From contig NC_063175.1 of assembly GCF_023159225.1 (NCBI RefSeq), positions 3,354,755-3,418,754 of the forward strand: a stretch of 64,000 nt of DNA, written 5' to 3'. Source of the stretch: Perognathus longimembris pacificus (Eukaryota > Chordata > Mammalia > Rodentia > Heteromyidae). The first letter of the stretch is position 1; every line of letters begins with the position of its first letter. The position numbers were made by a program, and so were the translations under genes. Shown piece by piece: positions 49,451 through 60,918 of this stretch. Under the pieces are notes generated by a model. The model worked only from the letters and a program-made list of their open reading frames with translations. It ran no database searches and had not been told where the DNA came from.

Positions 49451-50730
49451 GACATGAAATGTACACATGAACTGGGGACATGATTGGTAAAGACTCAGAA
49501 AACAGCAGTAGGTGTGGATCATTGGCTCAGAGCAGCCATTTTGGGGGCTGTGAGCTGAGTGTACAGGGTCCTCTAGGCTCACTCTTGCTGTGAAACCACA
49601 AAAAAGGTTCAGGAGCTGTGTATGCAAAACAGGGTGTCCAGTCACTTTCTGGAGACATTGCACAGAAGTAAAAGGAAATCACCCTGAAAGATTTTAGTGA
49701 AATTTGGTAGCTGCTAACATCCTTAAGTTCCGCTTATTTGTACTAAGTACAAAAGATACAGAACCCTCTGTGCATCTTTCTGGATGGACGAGTAGAGCTG
49801 GAAGGGCAGAGGTTTGCATCTGCCTTTAGCAGCACAAGGAAGAATGTCAATTAGCATAAGTGGAGCCAAAAGTGGGAATTAAAACTGAATGAAGAGGCGT
49901 TTCACTGCAACAGAAGTAATGAAAGCTATCTGGTAATCAAAGCCATCCGGTTTTGATTCTAGACTTCCCACTGACATTAGCCAATTCAGGCAATGAGCTG
50001 AGAAGCTGATGGAGGAGAAGGGAGCCCCCCCAGGAGGTGCTGGCAGCAGCCGTGGCCCAAATTCAGGTGCGGCATCAGTAGGCCAACATCCCTGGATAGG
50101 CTCCTGGGCAGGGTGTACGACCATGATCTGCCACTGCTCAGCTGGAATGCCAAATATTAGCTGCACTTGGACAGAATCTAAGGAGCAACTAGGGAAAGCA
50201 CCGATTCCAAAGAGAAACAGTATTTCTCAAGAGAAAGCTGGGTGTTTGTTTTGATGTCTACCCTGCAGCAGCCACAGAAATATGGAAGAAATGGCATGAT
50301 TCCCAACTTTGGTGAGCTTGCTGTGGCCTAGAGCAGCCAGATCTGGAAAGACACCTGGAAGGAGTTATTTACATGGCAGCCAAGGCATTCAGGGGAGAGC
50401 AGAAGGGAAACAGAACCTTCCAGAGGCAGTGCAGAAGAAATGCATGCATCAGAAGACAGCAATCAGAAGGCTGACCACACGAGTAATAGACTCCAAAAGC
50501 CAGAAGCAAAGCTTTACTAAAGCATCCGGTCTTGATTTGAAATGAAGGATTCACAGGGCAAACTGAACACTGTTCACATAGAGGAATCACATCGAACCCA
50601 ACACAGTTAAAAGCATATTGTGCCTGTTGATTTCGTGCCTGGCCTCCACTCCATGATTCATCTAAAATATTTCATCTAGTCAATATCATTTGCAACTTTA
50701 TTGCTGCTATTAGTTACAAGTTTTCATTTT

Positions 50731-50938
50731 GGGGGCTGGGAATATGGCCTAGTGGCACAAGTGCTTGCCTCATATACATGAAGCCCTGGGTTCGATTCCT
50801 CAGCACCACATATATGGAAAATGGCCAGAAGTGACACTGTGGCTCAAGTGGCAGAGTGCTAGCCTTGAGCACAAAGAAGCTAGGGACAGTGCTCAGGCCC
50901 TGAGTTCAAGGCCCAGGACTGGCACACACACACAAAAA
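50731..50938 (+). mobile_element. Dimeric SINE
   Basis: Forward copy with a (CA)n-A tail. Duplication aagttttcattttg on both sides. Confidence 0.95.
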
Positions 50939-51004
50939 AGTTTTCATTTTGAAAAAAAAAATGAAGTTATTGCATGTTTATTGTAATATATCATCTGTAG
51001 AGTT

Positions 51005-51100
51005 AAAATCTTTCTTTTTGAACAGTGCTACTGAGGATTGAACCCAGGACCTCACCTGTGCTGAGCATGTGGCCTTACCATTAAACTACATCCTAGATCC
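51005..51100 (-). mobile_element. Monomeric ID-like element
   Basis: Reverse ID: actgaggattgaacccagga ... ttaaactacatcctagatcc. Confidence 0.75.
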
Positions 51101-51800
51101 CAAAAGTGTCTTTTCCCTAAGGTAAAATACCTGAGGGAATGCACCATTGACTGGAGGCACATTTTAGCCTTTGAAAGTTAGGACTGTGTTCTGTAATTAG
51201 TGTTTCTTGGCTTCCTGACAAATAATTACTCATGGTTTCCTATATAAACAATGGTTCAAATGAGATTTTAGACTTAACTGGCTTGTAATACAGTTTATGT
51301 CCTGAAATGCTCTAGATTTTGGGGTTCCATGCATTCAATGTAGATTGCCAATAGTCATCTTCATTTGATACAATTCTCTTATAAGGTAATTCACAGTCCT
51401 ATAATTCCTCACAGATGGCATATATACAAGTACATTTTATTTGAAAGCTAGTGTCTTTAAAGTTAAATTCCAAATGTGTAAGATGTCTCCAGATGAAAGG
51501 AGGCTGAACAAATGGTGTTTAAATGATTGTACTCCACTTCACTCTTGGGATGTTCACATTATTTACTAAGAAGAAATTCAGATGGGGGCACGGTTTTGTA
51601 TTGCAGAAAAGTATGTAAGAAAAGCTCATTCAAATGTTCTTTACCTGGGAAAGGGAATGGTCATACCTAAGGAGCAAAGAGAACAGGTAAGGAGGCCTGA
51701 GGAAATGTTCTTCTAATGATGACAATGGATCAGGAATATTTCTCCAGAGGTTAGCTGGCAGAGAGCGAGCTGGAGGTTTAGGGTAGTGGGATGGTTCAAT
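51101..51800 (+). other. Intergenic single-copy sequence
   Basis: No gene, repeat or structured element recognised. Confidence 0.55.
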
Positions 51801-51804
51801 ATAA

Positions 51805-52045
51805 TTTTTTGTGTGTGTGCCAGTCCTGGGGGTTGAATTCAGGGACTGAGCACTGTCCCTGATTTGTGCTCAAGGCTAGTGCTCTACCACTTGAGCCGCA
51901 GCTCCACTTCTGGCTTTTTGATGGGTAATTGAAGATGATAGTCTCATGGACTTTCCTGCCCAGGCTGGCTTGGAACCCTGATCCTCAGCTCTCAGCCTTC
52001 TTGAGTAACTAGGATTACAGGCGTGAGCCAATGCCCACTTCCAAT
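51805..52045 (-). mobile_element. B1-ID composite SINE
   Basis: Reverse: gtcctgggggttgaattcag, ctaccacttgagccgcagct, ggtaattgaag, and a B1 head ending ggattacaggcgtgagccaa. Confidence 0.9.
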
Positions 52046-53340
52046 ACCTAGATCTTAAGGTATAGCCGAGGATCTATTTCTCCTAAGCTGCTGTTCTCCT
52101 GAGAGGTTTGTTCTGCTTGAAGATAAACAATGTTGTTATTTGAAGTTGTTGCTTTGAGGGAACTGAGGAACTAGATGTGGCACCTGGCCAGAGCCTGAGC
52201 TTCCACACTATTCCCATGGCACAAGCTCAGGGTCTTAAGAGTAGCATTGTCTTCTTGCCTTCTTTTCTACAAATTCTGTTCTGCAATTATTCGAGCATGC
52301 CATGAAGGGAGATGGAAAAAAGAATCACACAATGTCTGATTTTTTACTCTGTTTGCACAGCTAAAATCTATCCAGGCTCTGAGTTCTCCGATCGGTTCTT
52401 TACCTGTAACTGCCTCTTGGTCAGCTCAAGAGGACAAGCTTCCTTTATCTGGTGAGACTTGGTTCTGTCCTTGAGTCCTGGCTGCGTTGCTCTTGCCCTT
52501 TGTTCTTAGCTTTCCCTTGGTCTCTACTCCTTAACTCACTTGTCAGTGTTCACTTTTTTCCTGTGCCTTCCCAGCAAGACAAGGGGGTTGGGGGCCTAGG
52601 GGAAGACATTTGAATGATAGTTTGCATGTGCCTAGAGAATTTTAATCTATTAGTTTCTGGTTTTGTCCAAATACTGGGATTATTTTAATTAACCAGCCAA
52701 AGCACTTCACAATTCATATAGGAATGAATACCTTACAAAGCAGATAAAAATGGAATAGGCAGGAACAACTGGATGTGGGCTATGCATTGCACTAAAGAGA
52801 AATGGTTATGTATATATATCAAGAATCGGAGGGAAAATGAGTAGGAAGTTCCCAACTGGATTTTTAAGAAAAAATATAGTGCTTTCCATAAATGAATACA
52901 GCATTTCTCCTACATTGCACAGAATTTAAACCATCATAATTTTACATTGTTAGTGTATAATTCAGCTACTATTTGTTTTAAATAAACTCACTGGGCTAGC
53001 CTAGAAAATGCTACTATTTTTACTATTTTCTACAGAGAAAATATTTTCCAATGTATTTATATTTTTTTGTCATTGTTATTGCTGTTATTATCTTGCTTTT
53101 GTTTTGTGACAAGGAATTACTGTGTAGCCAAGGCAGACCTTAAACATCTGATCCTCTAGAGTCAGCCTCTCAAGTACTGAGATTACAGCCATGTACCAAC
53201 AGATTTGGCTCTGATTTATCTATCAAACAAATTTAATGGGCCTTTAAGTTGCAACCCATTTCTTTATGTTGGAACTGACAGTAGTGATTTCTTGGCAATC
53301 ATATATGTAATATTTTTACAGTAAAATGAACCCATGGTAA
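52046..53340 (+). other. Intergenic single-copy sequence
   Basis: The longest stretch here with almost no repeats (a reverse B1 fragment lies at 53110-53210). No frame with homology. Unrepeated intergenic DNA next to a developmental regulator could hold enhancers, but the sequence does not show that. Confidence 0.5.
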
Positions 53341-53374
53341 TACTTTAAGAAGAGCATTATTAAAAAAGGAACAT

Positions 53375-53572
53375 TGGCCTAGTGGGTAGAGTGCTTGCTT
53401 CCCATACATGAAGCCCTGGGTTCAATTCCCCAGCACCACATATACAGAAAACAGCCAGAAGTGGTGCTGTGTCTCAAGTGGCAGAGTGCTAGCCTTGAGC
53501 AAAAAGAAGCCAGGGACAGTGCTCAGGCCCTGAGTCCAAGGCCCAGGACTGGCAAAAAAAAAAAAAGAATGA
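53375..53572 (+). mobile_element. Dimeric SINE, 5'-truncated
   Basis: Starts at ggcctagtgggtagagtgct, lacking the first 14-15 bases. Duplication aaaaggaacatt immediately on both sides, so it was truncated on insertion. Confidence 0.94.
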
Positions 53573-53689
53573 TATAAAAGGAACATTACTTATTATAGTC
53601 ACAAAGTGGAGTCAGCTTATGTCCATCAATAGACAAATGAATAGAAAGACAGGAACACCCCTCAGCTATGTGAAAATCTGAGATTGGCA

Positions 53690-53845
53690 GAATTGTAGTT
53701 TAAAGCCAGAGGGAGCAGAAAAGTCTGTGAGACACATCTCCAATTAACCACCAAAAATCCAAAGTGGAGTGGGAGCCTTAAGCTAAAAAAGTCTCAACCG
53801 GGCCTAGGTCTGGAGTTCAAGCCCCAGTATCGCCCTTCTCCCCTG
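53690..53845 (+). mobile_element. B1-ID composite SINE fragment
   Basis: gtttaaagccagagggagca, caattaaccaccaaaaatcc, then a shortened tail ending in gttcaagccccagtatcgcc. Confidence 0.75.
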
Positions 53846-54046
53846 CAAAAGAGAATGGAGAAACAGAAAAGCTACAGAGAAGAAAGGAGCAAAGGCTCTG
53901 CAGTTTTAGCCCTGGATCTCCAGGGTGACAACAAACTTGCAGTTGTAGCCACAGGAGCAGCCCATGGTTGTCGCAAGCCTCAGACACATCGTGAGGTCAC
54001 TGCCGCAGTGACCCCGTGTGTGGCAGGCCAGCATTGGTGACAAACA

Positions 54047-54086
54047 TCCTAGCATGTCTAGTATGTCTAACATGTCTAGCATGTCA
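54047..54086 (+). repeat. Short minisatellite
   Basis: Four imperfect copies of a 9-mer like tctagcatg (agcatgtctagtatgtctaa...). Confidence 0.85.
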
Positions 54087-54293
54087 GGGACATAGCCAGG
54101 TGGCTCATGAGTGGCAGGCCTATTGTTTGAGACTGAGCTTCTCTGGGACCTGAAAGCAAGTAGCAATCACAAGTCCGGGAGCCCGGGGCACCTTGCCAAA
54201 GTGACTGAGCGGGTGACAGCCAGGAGAGGCCGTTTCTTCTTCTTCCATTTTCCCCTTTCCCTACCCTCTTCCTTTATTTCATTTATTTGTTCC

Positions 54294-54350
54294 TATTACT
54301 TGTCTATATGTCTATATGTCTATATGTCTATATTACTTGTCTATATGTGT
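54294..54350 (+). repeat. (TCTATATG)n microsatellite
   Basis: tgtctatatgtctatatgtc, about five units with one interruption. Confidence 0.9.
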
Positions 54351-54351
54351 G

Positions 54352-54572
54352 CAGATTTTGGGGCTTGGACTCAGTGCCTGGGTGCTCTCCTTGAGTTTTT
54401 TGGCTCAAGGCTGACACTCTACCATTTGAGTCACAGCTCCACTTCTGGCTTTTGTGGTAATTAACTGGAGTAAAGACTCTCACAGACATTTCTGTCTGGC
54501 CTGGCTTTGAACTGCAATCCTCAGATCTCAGCCTTCTGAGTAGCTTGGATTACAGGTATGACCACAGCTTGA
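54352..54572 (-). mobile_element. B1-ID composite SINE
   Basis: Reverse: ggggcttggactcagtgcct, ctaccatttgagtcacagct, spacer taattaactgg, reverse B1 head. Confidence 0.87.
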
Positions 54573-55385
54573 CTATTTGTCATTTTTAACTTAATAGTTT
54601 ATTCTATATTGTTCTAGTCATTTACTTGGATATGGTTGTTGTTGGTGTAGCCATTGCTTGTAATTGATTTTGGTTGTATTTTTGTATGTAGATTGTTTTG
54701 GTGGTTGGTGATGTGACGGTTGTTTATTTATCTTACCATAGTGGGGAGAGCCAAATATGGACCACTGAGAAGTTCAAGCAGCAGGAGTTTGGGCTCCACA
54801 GTGCCTCAGACCTCTGTGACGAGTGAGCCCCATCTCCAGAGAATCACTCTAGAGAGTTTGAGCCCATCCAATGGGGTGCTTGGCCTTCGCAGAGCCTCCT
54901 CTGCTGCCCGAGATCCGCTCCCAGCCTCCTCCCCCTAGCAGGTGCTTCACTTCTAGGCAAGATCTGAAACTGCAAACGCCAGGAGGCAGAGTGCTGCGTC
55001 CCTTGGTCGTCCTGCAGTGCTCTGCCCACTTGCTACCTTTTCTGGCATACTTGGGGGCGAGCCCTCGATGTTAACATTTGCTGCCCTTGCATATGCCAAG
55101 GCGGTGGTCCCTGGAGTGGAAGCCTGTCCCACTTACAAAGCTACCCTGGTGCCTGCAGGGGCTCCAGGTCAGCAAAAAGAGAAGCTGTGAAGTTAGCTTG
55201 CCCCAAAGGTGACCAGTGACTTTTGCCCAGCACTCTGCTCTCTTCCAGCACCTGACTTTAAAGTAGGAACTACAGTGGACTCTGCTACCACCTCCTGCCC
55301 CCGATTCCCGAGGATTTCAATAGTGGAAGACCCAGGAAAGAAGCTTCCCTAATTTTTAAATTCATTTTTCTTTCTTTAAATTTTT
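54573..55385 (+). other. GC-richer single-copy block, unidentified
   Basis: 54720-55340 is clearly more GC-rich than its surroundings, contains no known repeat and has an open frame (54720-54938, Ser-rich) without recognised homology. It could be a lncRNA exon, an LTR remnant or an old retrocopy. I cannot choose between them. Confidence 0.4.
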
Positions 55386-55457
55386 TCGTGCGCACACGCG
55401 CGCTCCTGTGTGTGTATGTGTGTGTGTGTGTGTAGTAGTAGTAGTAGTAGTAGTAGT
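55386..55457 (+). repeat. (CG/CA), (TG)n and (TAG)n microsatellites
   Basis: cgcacacgcgcgctcctgtg runs into (tg)n and then about nine tag units. The alternating purine-pyrimidine part could adopt Z-DNA. Confidence 0.9.
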
Positions 55458-55639
55458 TGTTTTGTTTTAGCTTTAATTTAAAAAAAAACTTTTTTGTTTT
55501 TCTTTTTTTTTGGTGCTGGAGTTTGAACTCAAGACTATATAACTTGAGTTCAGCAAGTGAGCCGGGCCTCTGCTCCTGGGTTCTGATGATTTTATTCCTC
55601 TTCTTATATTTATCTAATTTTGTTTACATAATTTTGTTT

Positions 55640-55715
55640 CATTTTTCTTCTTTTTCTTCCTCCTCCTCTTCCTTCCTCTCTTTCTCCTTCTCCTTCCTCC
55701 TCTACCTCTTCAGTA
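55640..55715 (+). repeat. Polypyrimidine (TTC/TCC)n tract
   Basis: ttcttctttttcttcctcct and further pyrimidines. The frames across it are artefacts. ID/B1-like reverse fragments follow to about 55880. Confidence 0.85.
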
Positions 55716-56191
55716 CTAGAAATTGAATCTAGGACTTTGGGTATGTCACTTGAGCTACATTCCTTGCTTTCATTTGTATTTTGGTTTTGATGTAGGATCT
55801 TAATAACGTTGCCAGGGTGAGTCTCAAAGTCATAATTCTCTGGCTCTGCTTCCTGGTGAGTAACTGAAATTACAGGTGTGCCCCAACATCTGGTTCTCAT
55901 CTCTTCTTTTCTTCTCTCTCCCTCCCCACTCCCCAACCACTTGTCCCATGCTCTCCACCATTAAATTTTAACTTCATAGTTTATTCTACATTATTCTTGC
56001 CATGTTCTATTCCATGGTTATTGGTAACATAGTAGTTGTCCTTAAATGGTTTTCATTGCACTGCTATAGCAGGCTTGCCTTGTGGCATTGCTGCTCTGGT
56101 GGTTTTTTTTCTCCTTTCTGAGAAGTACTGGTAGTTGAGCTCTCAAGAGAGGGATATTCACTAAGAAGAGCCCAAATAAAACTGCAGGAGA

Positions 56192-56392
56192 GGGGCTGGG
56201 GATATGGCCTAGTGGCAAGAGTGCCTGCCTCATATACATGAGGCCCTCGGTTCGATTCCCCAGCACCACATATACAGAAAATGGCCAGACGTGGCACTGT
56301 GGCTCAAGTGGCAGAGTGCTAGCCTTGAGCAAAAAGAAGCCAGGGACAGTGCTCAGGCCCTGAGTCTAAGGCCCAGGACTGGCAAAAAAAAA
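56192..56392 (+). mobile_element. Dimeric SINE, first of three in a row
   Basis: Forward copy. Duplication actgcaggaga on both sides; its right copy is the left border of the next SINE. Confidence 0.94.
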
Positions 56393-56405
56393 AACTGCAG
56401 GAGAG

Positions 56406-56590
56406 GGCTGGGAATATGGCCTAGTGGCAAGCGTGCTTGGCTGGGTTCGATTCCTCAGCACCGCATATATAGAAAAGGCCAGAAGTGGCGCTGTGGCTCA
56501 AGAGGTAGAGTGCTAGCCTTGAGCCAGAAAGAAGCCAGGGACCATGCTCAGGCCCCGAGTTCAAGCCCCAGGACTGACAAAAATAAAATA
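56406..56590 (+). mobile_element. Dimeric SINE, second of three
   Basis: Forward copy with a deletion of about 20 nt in the left unit (gcgtgcttggctgggttcga). Tail aaaataaaataaaa. Confidence 0.92.
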
Positions 56591-56604
56591 AAAGAAAACA
56601 CAAG

Positions 56605-56870
56605 GGGCTGGGGATATGGCCTAGTGGCAAGAGTGCTTTCCTCGTATACATGAAGCCCTGGGTTCGATTCCCCAGTACCACACATATAGAAAACGGCCAG
56701 AAGTGGCGCTATGGCTCAAGTGGCAGAGTGGTAGCCTTGAGCAAAAAGAAAAAAAAAAAAAAAGAACAGTGCTCAGGCCCTGAGTCCAAGGCCCAGGACT
56801 GGCCAAACAAAACAAAACAAAAAAACACAAAAAACACACACAAAAAAACCAACACAAAAGGAACAGCTAA
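56605..56870 (+). mobile_element. Dimeric SINE, third of three
   Basis: Forward copy with an A-run replacing part of the right unit and a long (caaaa)n/(caca)n tail. Confidence 0.92.
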
Positions 56871-57545
56871 TCAAGTCAACATATGGGCAATTGAATGGAA
56901 CAGATGTTTCTCAAAAGATATAATACATATCGGAAGCTGGTGGCTCATGCCTGTAATCCTAGCTACTCAGAAGGCTGAGAGGATTGCAGTTCAAAGGCAG
57001 CCCAGGTAAGAAAATGTGAGTACTCATCTCCAATTAACCACCAGAAAACTGAAAGTAGAGCTGTGGTTCAAAGTGGTAGAGTGCTAGCCTTAAACAAAAA
57101 AGCTCGGGGACAGCACCCAGACCCTGAATTCAAGCCCCACTCTGACACCCCTTCCCCCCCAAAAAGCAATACATATGACCAGCAAGTACATGAAGAAATA
57201 TTCAACCCCTTTAAACTATAAAGGAAATGCAAATCAAAATGACTTTGAGATCCCATCACAGTCAAAATGGCAGTAATAAATGCTGACAAGGATTGAGAGC
57301 ATGAGGGGCAAGGAAGAAGCCTTAGACATTCTTGGTGGAGATATAAATGAGTACAGCCACTCTGGAGAATCAGTATAGAGGTATCACAAAAAATACAACT
57401 GCTATGCGACCCCTGACCCGGCGGTATCACTTCTGAGCATATACTGAAAGGAATGTAAGTCTACATACAATAGAGATACCTGCGCAGCCTTGCTTACTGC
57501 AGCACTGCTCCTAAGAGCTGAGCTAAGGTATTTTCAGATGCCAAT
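56850..57545 (+). mobile_element. L1 ORF2 fragment interrupted by a B1-ID SINE
   Basis: Forward L1 ORF2 (aggaaatgcaaatcaaaatg, catcacagtcaaaatggcag). It is interrupted at 56936-57168 by a composite SINE with the duplication aatacatat. Confidence 0.82.
56936..57168 (+). mobile_element. B1-ID composite SINE nested in L1
   Basis: gctggtggctcatgcctgta, caattaaccaccagaaaact, ID-like tail ending in a C-run and A-run. Confidence 0.9.
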
Positions 57546-57664
57546 GAAGAGATGAATATTTTTGAAACAGGATCTTGCTATATACTCAGGCTGGCCTCAA
57601 ACTCACGATTCTTTTCTACCTTCCAAGCTTCTGGGATTTCAGTTAGGTGTCACCCCACCCTGCT

Positions 57665-57885
57665 TTTTTTTTTTTTTTGTCAGTCATGGGGCTTGAACTC
57701 AGGGCCTGGACACTGTCCCTGAACTTTTTTGCTCAAGGATAGTGCTGTACCTCTTGAGCCACAACTCCATTTCCTATTTTTTCGTGGTTAATTGGAGATA
57801 ATAGTCTCGGGGACTGTCCTGCCGAGCCTGGCTTTGAACTGCAGTTGTCAGATCTCAGCCTCCTGAAGAGCTAGGATTACAGGTA
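57665..57885 (-). mobile_element. B1-ID composite SINE
   Basis: T-run, gtcatggggcttgaactcag, spacer ggttaattggag, reverse B1 head ending gctaggattacaggt. Confidence 0.92.
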
Positions 57886-57889
57886 TTTT

Positions 57890-58900
57890 AAGAAGAAGTA
57901 AGGAGGGTAAGGAGGAATGATACAAGAGGTGAGATTAACTGTGATAACTTGTATACATGTATAATGTCATCATGAAATACCTCCCCCCCCCATTGTATAA
58001 CTAATATATGATCATTTTTTCCAAGCACAATTAACTTCCTCTTGGTTTGAACTTGTGGCATCTGTTCCCCTGGGCCTCCACCTTCGGCGAGGTGAGTCAG
58101 CAGGCTTGTTTCCTGGAAGGGACTCTGGGGTCCCAGGCTGGTGATGGGCCTGGAGGGGAGCGGAAGCAAGTTGTTGATGCCACAGGGACCCTTGACAAGA
58201 TTTCTTTTCTTCTGTTTCACCAAATCTGCTTAATTAATGTGTCCAACTTTTCCTCATCCTTTAAAACCCTTTGGCGCTGGCTTGCTCGTATGCTTTAGAA
58301 AGTTGTCGTGCTGGAGGTATGGTGGAGTGCCTACCTCACAAGCAAGCACTCTGAGTTCAGAGCCCAGTACTCATCAAAAATACACATCAAGAAAAAGACA
58401 AGGAAGTGATCTCAAAGTTAGGGTTCAGCTTTGGTGATTTTCTCAGGGATTCCCTCCATCCCTAATTTCTCCCAGCAGGAAGCACTTGTGCCCCAAACCA
58501 TCTCCCCTCATCTCAAGCAAGGTCAGGGGGTACAGGGCTCAGTCATTCCTGGGGTCTGTCCTGTAACCAGTATGGCCTGAGGAATTGATGCTTAATGCAG
58601 GTTGCAGGGGTGCAGCGGGAGCTGGGGATCAGGGAAGGGACGAGGCCCAGGACAGGTTTGCACTGGCCATGGTTCATGATCCATCCGCCATAGGAAGGGT
58701 GCATGCCACTCCACAGCCATGAAAATAATTCAGCTTTTACTCACACAGCTAAGAAGACATAAGAACCCATCACTTACTTCATTAATATTTCATGAGATGA
58801 GAAAAACCCACTTATCCCCTAGGTTTGTTCTTCCAGAGATGACCAGTGGTCCCTTAGATGGTGAATGTTTTAGCATTTAGGCCAAAAAAAAAAAAAAAAC
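57890..58900 (+). other. Intergenic single-copy sequence
   Basis: 58040-58200 and 58440-58700 are moderately GC-rich but show no coding homology. A C9 run lies near 57985. Nothing can be named. Confidence 0.5.
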
Positions 58901-58907
58901 CAAAAGT

Positions 58908-59098
58908 AGGGCTGGCAATGTGGCTTAGTGGTAGAGTGCTTGCTTAGCTTGCATGAAGCCCTGGGTTCGATTCCTCAGCACCACATAAACAGAAAAATCC
59001 GGACGTGGTGCTGTGGCTCAAGTGGTAGAGTGCTAGCCTTGAGCAAAAAGAGGCCAGGTCCTGAGTTCAAGCGCCAGGACTGGCAAAAACCAAAACCA
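58908..59098 (+). mobile_element. Dimeric SINE
   Basis: Forward copy, right unit shortened (aaagaggccaggtcctgagt), tail (accaaa)n. Confidence 0.92.
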
Positions 59099-59104
59099 AA
59101 AAAC

Positions 59105-59480
59105 CCCTGAGAGTACAGTTGAGAAGAGCTGTATTTGGAGGCAAAGGCTGCTTGCAACCTTATTTGGCCTTTGGCTACCTTGCTCATTAGGGCGGGAGGC
59201 TCTGGCTGGACATCACATGCTTTGGCTTAGGGGGAGTGTGATTGTTTTGTTCTCTGTCTGATTGGGCTGAAAATACTCATGTTTTGGCCGCCTGGGTCTG
59301 AGGGAGGGTGCCTCTGTAATGTGGGCTCACTTACAAGTGAGAAAGAGAAATCAGCTCCCTGGAGACCAGCTTCACTGATGGCAGCGATGTGTTGTCAGTG
59401 GAGTTGATAAAGGCCCAAGGAAAACTTTGCAGAGGTTTAGATTCATTCAACTTGTTTATGTAGATTCATTGAAAAAATAA
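59105..59480 (+). other. Intergenic single-copy sequence
   Basis: No gene or repeat recognised. Confidence 0.5.
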
Positions 59481-59484
59481 AGCT

Positions 59485-59800
59485 AGCCAGGGGCTGGTGA
59501 CTTATGCCTCTAATCCTAGCTACTCAGGAGGTTGAGGTCTGAGGATAGTGGTTCAAAGCCAGCCTGGGCAGAAAAGACTCTTACTTCCAATTAATCACTA
59601 AAAATGCCTATAATAGAGTTATGGCTCAAGTGGTAGAACACTAGTCTTGATCAAAAACCTTAAGAACATTGTCCAGGCCTGAGTTCAAGCCCAAGAACTA
59701 CTACTACAACAAAACTGAGGGGTGGGGATGCAGGTAGGTGGTAGAGCACTTCCCCAGCAGGCTCAGGGTTGGATGCCAAGCACCTACAAAAACAAACAAT
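59485..59800 (+). mobile_element. B1-ID composite SINE followed by an ID monomer
   Basis: ggggctggtgacttatgcct ... caagcccaagaactactact at 59490-59710. ID unit at 59720-59795. Confidence 0.85.
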
Positions 59801-60214
59801 AAAAAAAAGAAGTGTCTAAGTGTTCAGCTTGTTTCCAAGTTCACATCTCCAGGTTCTCACCAAATTCGCTGTGACTTTCCAGCCATGCCCTACATAGTAA
59901 GTCACTTAGTCCACAGTCCTGTGTAAGCGAGACACACGTCTGCTTTCTTTCCCTCATTCCAAAGTCACTCAACAAGCTCTAGGAGCCAGCTACTATGCCA
60001 AGTAAAGGGATAAAATAGGAATAAGCTGAATAAACACCAATATTTAGAAGTAATTGATGGTGTTGGAAGTTGGAATAAATGAGATTTGGGGGGAATGTCA
60101 GTCATTGGATGGAAGCATGGGGGTTCTGGGGGGGATGATCATGTTTATTACCCAGGGGACAGTTACATGCTGTGTTCACTTTGGAATGATTTATTGAAAT
60201 GATTACTTATGATT

Positions 60215-60302
60215 TGTATTTTGTCCCCTCAGTGCTGGGGGTCAAACAAAAGGTCTTGCCTATGCTAGGCAAGTGCTCTATCACAGAGCTATACCCTAGC
60301 CA
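60215..60302 (-). mobile_element. Monomeric ID-like element
   Basis: Reverse ID: gtgctgggggtcaaacaaaa ... atcacagagctataccctag. Confidence 0.8.
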
Positions 60303-60363
60303 GATTGTTGTACTTTTTAATGAGAATATACTCTAATAACATTTTCACGAAGAAACTAGAATC

Positions 60364-60495
60364 CTGCTGAGCACCAGTAGCTTATGCTTCTAGTCCTAGC
60401 TACTCAGGAGGCTGAGATCTGGAAAATTGTGGTTTAAAGTCAGCCTGGGTAAAAATAAGTCAAGTAGCCAATATCTCCAAAACAACCAGCAAAAA
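60364..60495 (+). mobile_element. B1-ID composite SINE, head only
   Basis: tgctgagcaccagtagctta ... gccaatatctccaaaacaac. The ID-like tail is missing at the L1 junction. Confidence 0.8.
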
Positions 60496-60499
60496 GCAG

Positions 60500-60872
60500 G
60501 GTTGTCTCTGTTCACAGTAGCCAAGATAGGGAAACAGCACAGATGCCCTATGATAGAGGAGTGGATCCCAAAATGTGGTGCCTATACACTGGAATTTTAC
60601 ACAGCTATTAGAAAGAATAATGTTAGGTCATTTGCAGGGAGATGGATGGACCTAGAATAAACCATGGGAAGTGAGGTAAGTTGAGCTCAAAGAGATAAAC
60701 AGCATATGTTTTCTCTGATATGTGGAAGTCAGACCTAAAATACACTGGCATATGATAAATTACACAGGATTCTAGACACTCACACACAGTGAGACCAAAA
60801 GAAGGTACTTGTAGGGGAGAAACACAGAGGCAATGCCTATGTACACCCCCTCTCTAAATATATATTTCTAAA

Positions 60873-60918
<46 letters not shown>

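Larger units (their letters stand above)
46345..50650 (+). pseudogene. DDX21: DDX21 processed pseudogene, multiply interrupted
   Basis: Successive blocks match the nucleolar DEAD-box RNA helicase DDX21 in order: the Lys/Glu-rich N-terminus (about 46345-46506 and 46885-47057), PEHKKMKKEKG and the acidic linker, the Q-motif region FLFPKQAKTFQHVCDGKD (47315-47570), the FSDLTKKLSV...NGID segment (to about 47811), QNGKLDL plus motif II as DEID (48675-48713 and 48950-49100), helicase domain 2 remnants, the GUCT-like domain (MPNISCTW...SKEQLG, about 50145-50200) and the C-terminal KSQKQSFTKA (about 50500). No introns are present, and many stops and frameshifts occur. The motif I (GTGKT) region is destroyed. 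Insertions split it at 46507-46884, 47058-47311, 47812-48674, 48714-48949 and about 49163-49450. Confidence 0.88.

Noticed and set aside
55457..55726. Phe/Ser-rich 89-residue frame
   Set aside because: It is produced by T-rich and (TTC)n low-complexity DNA.
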